From Rhodospirillaceae bacterium (GTDB taxonomy: Bacteria; Pseudomonadota; Alphaproteobacteria; Kiloniellales; DSM-21159), in contig CP030885.1 in the NCBI GenBank assembly GCA_006969625.1, positions 4,556,895 through 4,620,894 of the forward strand: a DNA stretch of 64,000 nucleotides, in the 5' to 3' direction. Shown here piece by piece: positions 62,485 to 64,000 of this stretch (position 1 is the first letter of the stretch; each line of letters starts with the position of its first letter). Both the position numbers and the translations under genes were made by a program. The notes beneath the pieces were generated by a model, which made no database searches, was not told the origin of the DNA, and saw only the letters and a list, made by a program, of their open reading frames with translations.

Positions 62485-62545
62485 TAGAGCGATGCCCGAC
62501 CTGAGCGAATCGCTTGGCGATTCGCTCAGGTCGGGCATCGCTCTA
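62485..62545. repeat. Perfect 29-bp inverted repeat with a 3-base loop
   Basis: Arms 62485-62513 and 62517-62545 are exact reverse complements beginning and ending TAGAGCGATG / CATCGCTCTA. The ends resemble the CTAGAGC...GCTCTAG ends of the palindrome at 63697-63761, suggesting a dispersed family. Confidence 0.85.
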
Positions 62546-62649
62546 GCGGCGGTGGGGTGGTGCAAAGTCCGCCATGGAAGACAAACGTCGATCGGCCAGA
62601 GTCATCAGGCAGAGTCATCGGGCAGAGTCACGAGCCTCACTCCACCGCG

Positions 62650-62774
62650 CTTCATCCTGAGCTTGTCGAAGGACGAAGCGCTCGGGCCGTAGGCCCGAAA
62701 TCCAGTTTTGAAGCCGGCGCTGAAGCCGCCTGCGGCGGCTGCCCTTCGTGCTTCGACAAGCTCAGCATGAAGGG
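62650..62774. repeat. Inverted pair of REP-like units
   Basis: CTTCATCCTGAGCTTGTCG...GACGAAG (62650-62678) and its near reverse complement (62742-62774, two mismatches over 29 bases) face each other across 63 bases containing smaller GC palindromes. This motif family is common between genes of alphaproteobacteria. Confidence 0.75.
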
Positions 62775-62859
62775 CATTGATCTCGGGGGCGCCCTTAAAC
62801 GGGATCGACTATGCCGGTGGACGCACGACCAGGAGAGAAAGCGCGGAAAAACCGAAAAT

Positions 62860-63652
62860 CTACTCCGCGATGTCCACCACGACCGGCACGTGGTCGCTGG
62901 GTTTTTCCCAGGTGCGCGTGTCGGTGACCACCTGCATGGCTTGCAGGCGCGGGGCGAGGCTGGTGGTGGCCCAGGCGTGGTCCAGGCGCCAGCCGTAGTT
63001 CTTCTCGAAGGACGCCGGGAAGCGGTAGCCCCACCAGCTATAGAGATGCTCCGTTTCGGGCACGAAACGACGGCAGACGTCGGTGAAGTGGCCGGCCTTC
63101 AGCACCCCCAGCAGCGCCCGGGATTCGCCCGGCGTGTGGCCGACGCTGCGCACCAGGCGCTTGTGATTCCACACGTCCGTCTCGAGCGGGGCGACGTTGA
63201 GGTCGCCGACCAGCAGCAGCGGGCGGGCCTTCGCCTCGGCCGCGGGCCCAGCGGGTCATCTCCTCCAGGAAGGCGAGCTTGTGGGCAAACTTGGCGTTCC
63301 GTTCCGGGTCCGGAATGGGACCGCCGGAGGGGACGTAGAAGCAGTGGACCTCGACCCCGGCGATGCGGGCGAAGATGTGCCGCTTGTCGTCCTTGCCGCA
63401 CCAGACGCGGGCCCCGTGGTCCTCCACCGGCCGGCGGCTGAGGATCGCGACGCCGTTGTGCGCCTTCTGCCCGGCGAAGAGTACGGTGTCGAAGCCCAAG
63501 TCCTTGATGTCCCTTTCGGGAAACGAGCCGTCGGCGACCTTGGTCTCCTGCAGACAGACGACGTCCGGGCGCTGTTCGGCGTCGAAGCGGGCCAGGTGCT
63601 CCAGCCGCTGGCGCAGGGAGTTGACGTTCCAGGTGGCGACGCGCAGGGGCAT
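62860..63652 (-). pseudogene. xthA: Exodeoxyribonuclease III, split by a one-base frameshift
   Basis: XthA is an AP endonuclease and 3'-exonuclease of base-excision repair. From ATG 63652 the frame reads MPLRVATWNVNSLRQRL, LQETKVADGSFP and continues to EEMTRWARG; the second part (LLLVGDLNVAPLET, RLVRSVGHTPGESRALL, YGWRLDHAW, SDHVPVVVDIAE) is in another frame. One extra C on the plus strand at about 63240-63241 (GG for G in the complement) accounts for the shift; removing it gives a 263-residue enzyme of normal length with all catalytic residues (N in WNVN, E in QET, D and N in GDLN, D in RLDH, H in SDH). It may be a sequencing error or a recent mutation. Confidence 0.88.
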
Positions 63653-64000
63653 GGGTCCGGCCGTTCCGGTTGCGTGACGAGATGGCGCGGGGCAGCCTAG
63701 AGCGCGATCGTCACTGGTAGAAGCGGATCCGCTTCCACCAGTGACGTGAATCCTGCTCTAGCCGGCCGCACCGGCGCCGGGGGAAGACGCGGGGAGAGAT
63801 TCCGGGGCCGGAACGAAGGAACGCCCGGACGGGGGAGGGGCCGGGCGTTCCGAGCTCCGAAGAGCTTTGGGCGAGGGACGATGGGGGGATCGTTGCCCCT
63901 CGCGTTAGGAGTCAGGTATGGGCGCCGGGCGGAGTTTCAATCGGCCCGTGGCCGTGGCCACGCAAGGCAGCTTTGCCGTGGCGGCAAAGCTCCGGATACG
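63653..64000. other. Intergenic region at the right end with several palindromes
   Basis: No gene is visible. It holds the CTAGAGC-ended palindrome (63697-63761), an 11-bp hairpin arm pair (63818-63828 with 63841-63851, 12-base loop) and a 10-bp hairpin with a 3-base loop (63969-63978 with 63982-63991). None has a T tract typical of a rho-independent terminator. Confidence 0.6.
63697..63761. repeat. Palindromic element with CTAGAGC/GCTCTAG ends
   Basis: The outer ends CTAGAGC (63697-63703) and GCTCTAG (63755-63761) are inverted. The inner arms 63710-63727 and 63728-63745 are 18-base inverted repeats with one mismatch and no loop, centred on GGATCC. Between the inner and outer arms the sequence is not paired. 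Confidence 0.75.

Larger units (their letters stand above)
62412..62859. other. Repeat-rich intergenic region between the pentapeptide and xthA genes
   Basis: 448 bases without a gene. In order: a nested three-stem hairpin (62413-62470), a perfect 29-bp inverted repeat (62485-62545), a 13-bp tandem repeat CAGAGTCATC(A/G)GG (62597-62622, third partial copy after) and two inverted REP-like units (62650-62678 and 62742-62774) with short GC hairpins between them. The two flanking genes converge, so some of these structures may end transcripts. Confidence 0.75.

Noticed and set aside
63818..63851. Hairpin at the right end as a rho-independent terminator
   Set aside because: The 11-bp stem has no following T tract on either strand and no gene ends immediately beside it in the window.

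Overview
The window is very GC-rich chromosomal DNA that reads as an alphaproteobacterium, probably a Rhodospirillales-type lineage. The evidence is gene content and order: an Irr-type Fur regulator divergent from fabA-fabB-fabI; hemC-hemD-mic60-hemY; addB-addA-trxA downstream of tsaE-amgK-murU; a tesA/ybbAP divergon; and CtrA-like TTAA-N7-TTAA sites. The taxonomic placement is inference from synteny and base composition. I see no phage, integrase, transposase gene or CRISPR array.

Layout. 1-2.6 kb: adaptor, permease and ATPase of a MacB/Dev-type ABC exporter (adaptor cut by the window edge). 2.6-7 kb: an epimerase, then a DUF3501 / Fe-S protein / rubrerythrin / Irr block on the minus strand, with a strong promoter and an Irr-type box upstream of rubrerythrin. 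7.2-10 kb: fabA, fabB, fabI. 10-12.1 kb: a Nudix hydrolase and two proteins of unknown function. 12.4-16.6 kb: a 1,390-residue RTX protein with two LamG-like domains, a jelly-roll-like segment and a PA14-like segment. 16.6-28.9 kb: ferredoxin-NADP reductase, tsaE, amgK, murU, an AraC regulator with a TauE-type transporter, addB, addA, trxA. 28.9-38.6 kb: a thioredoxin-fold/prolyl-hydroxylase fusion, a receiver protein with Glu at the phospho-acceptor site, a phosphodiesterase/HAD pair, a ParDE pair, a methyltransferase/SDR pair, DUF427, YciI, a TIGR02466-type oxygenase overlapping tsaD, and a secreted alpha/beta hydrolase starting head to head with tsaD. 38.7-43.6 kb: hemC, an in-frame hemD-HTH-mic60 fusion, hemY. 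44 kb: tRNA-Thr(CGU).

44.2-50.5 kb is regulatory: a membrane histidine kinase, a PAS_5 protein, and a DHp-only kinase-like protein overlapping a FixJ-type regulator, then a hemolysin III protein. 50.5-54.1 kb: a second FabI-like reductase, DUF1330, an SDR, a small secreted protein and a BI-1 family membrane protein. 54.2-59.5 kb: ybbP, ybbA, tesA and a FIST protein. 59.6-62.4 kb: an aldo/keto reductase and a pentapeptide-repeat membrane protein with eight near-identical 33-bp units. 62.4-64 kb: palindromes and REP-like repeats around an exonuclease III gene split by a one-base frameshift.

The most unusual items are the HemD-HTH-Mic60 single frame, the split kinase/FixJ pair, the Asp-to-Glu receiver, the Cys-less peroxiredoxin-like/2OG-oxygenase fusion, the shared CATG start of tsaD and a divergent hydrolase, the Irr-box promoter of rubrerythrin, and a small family of nested inverted-repeat elements.
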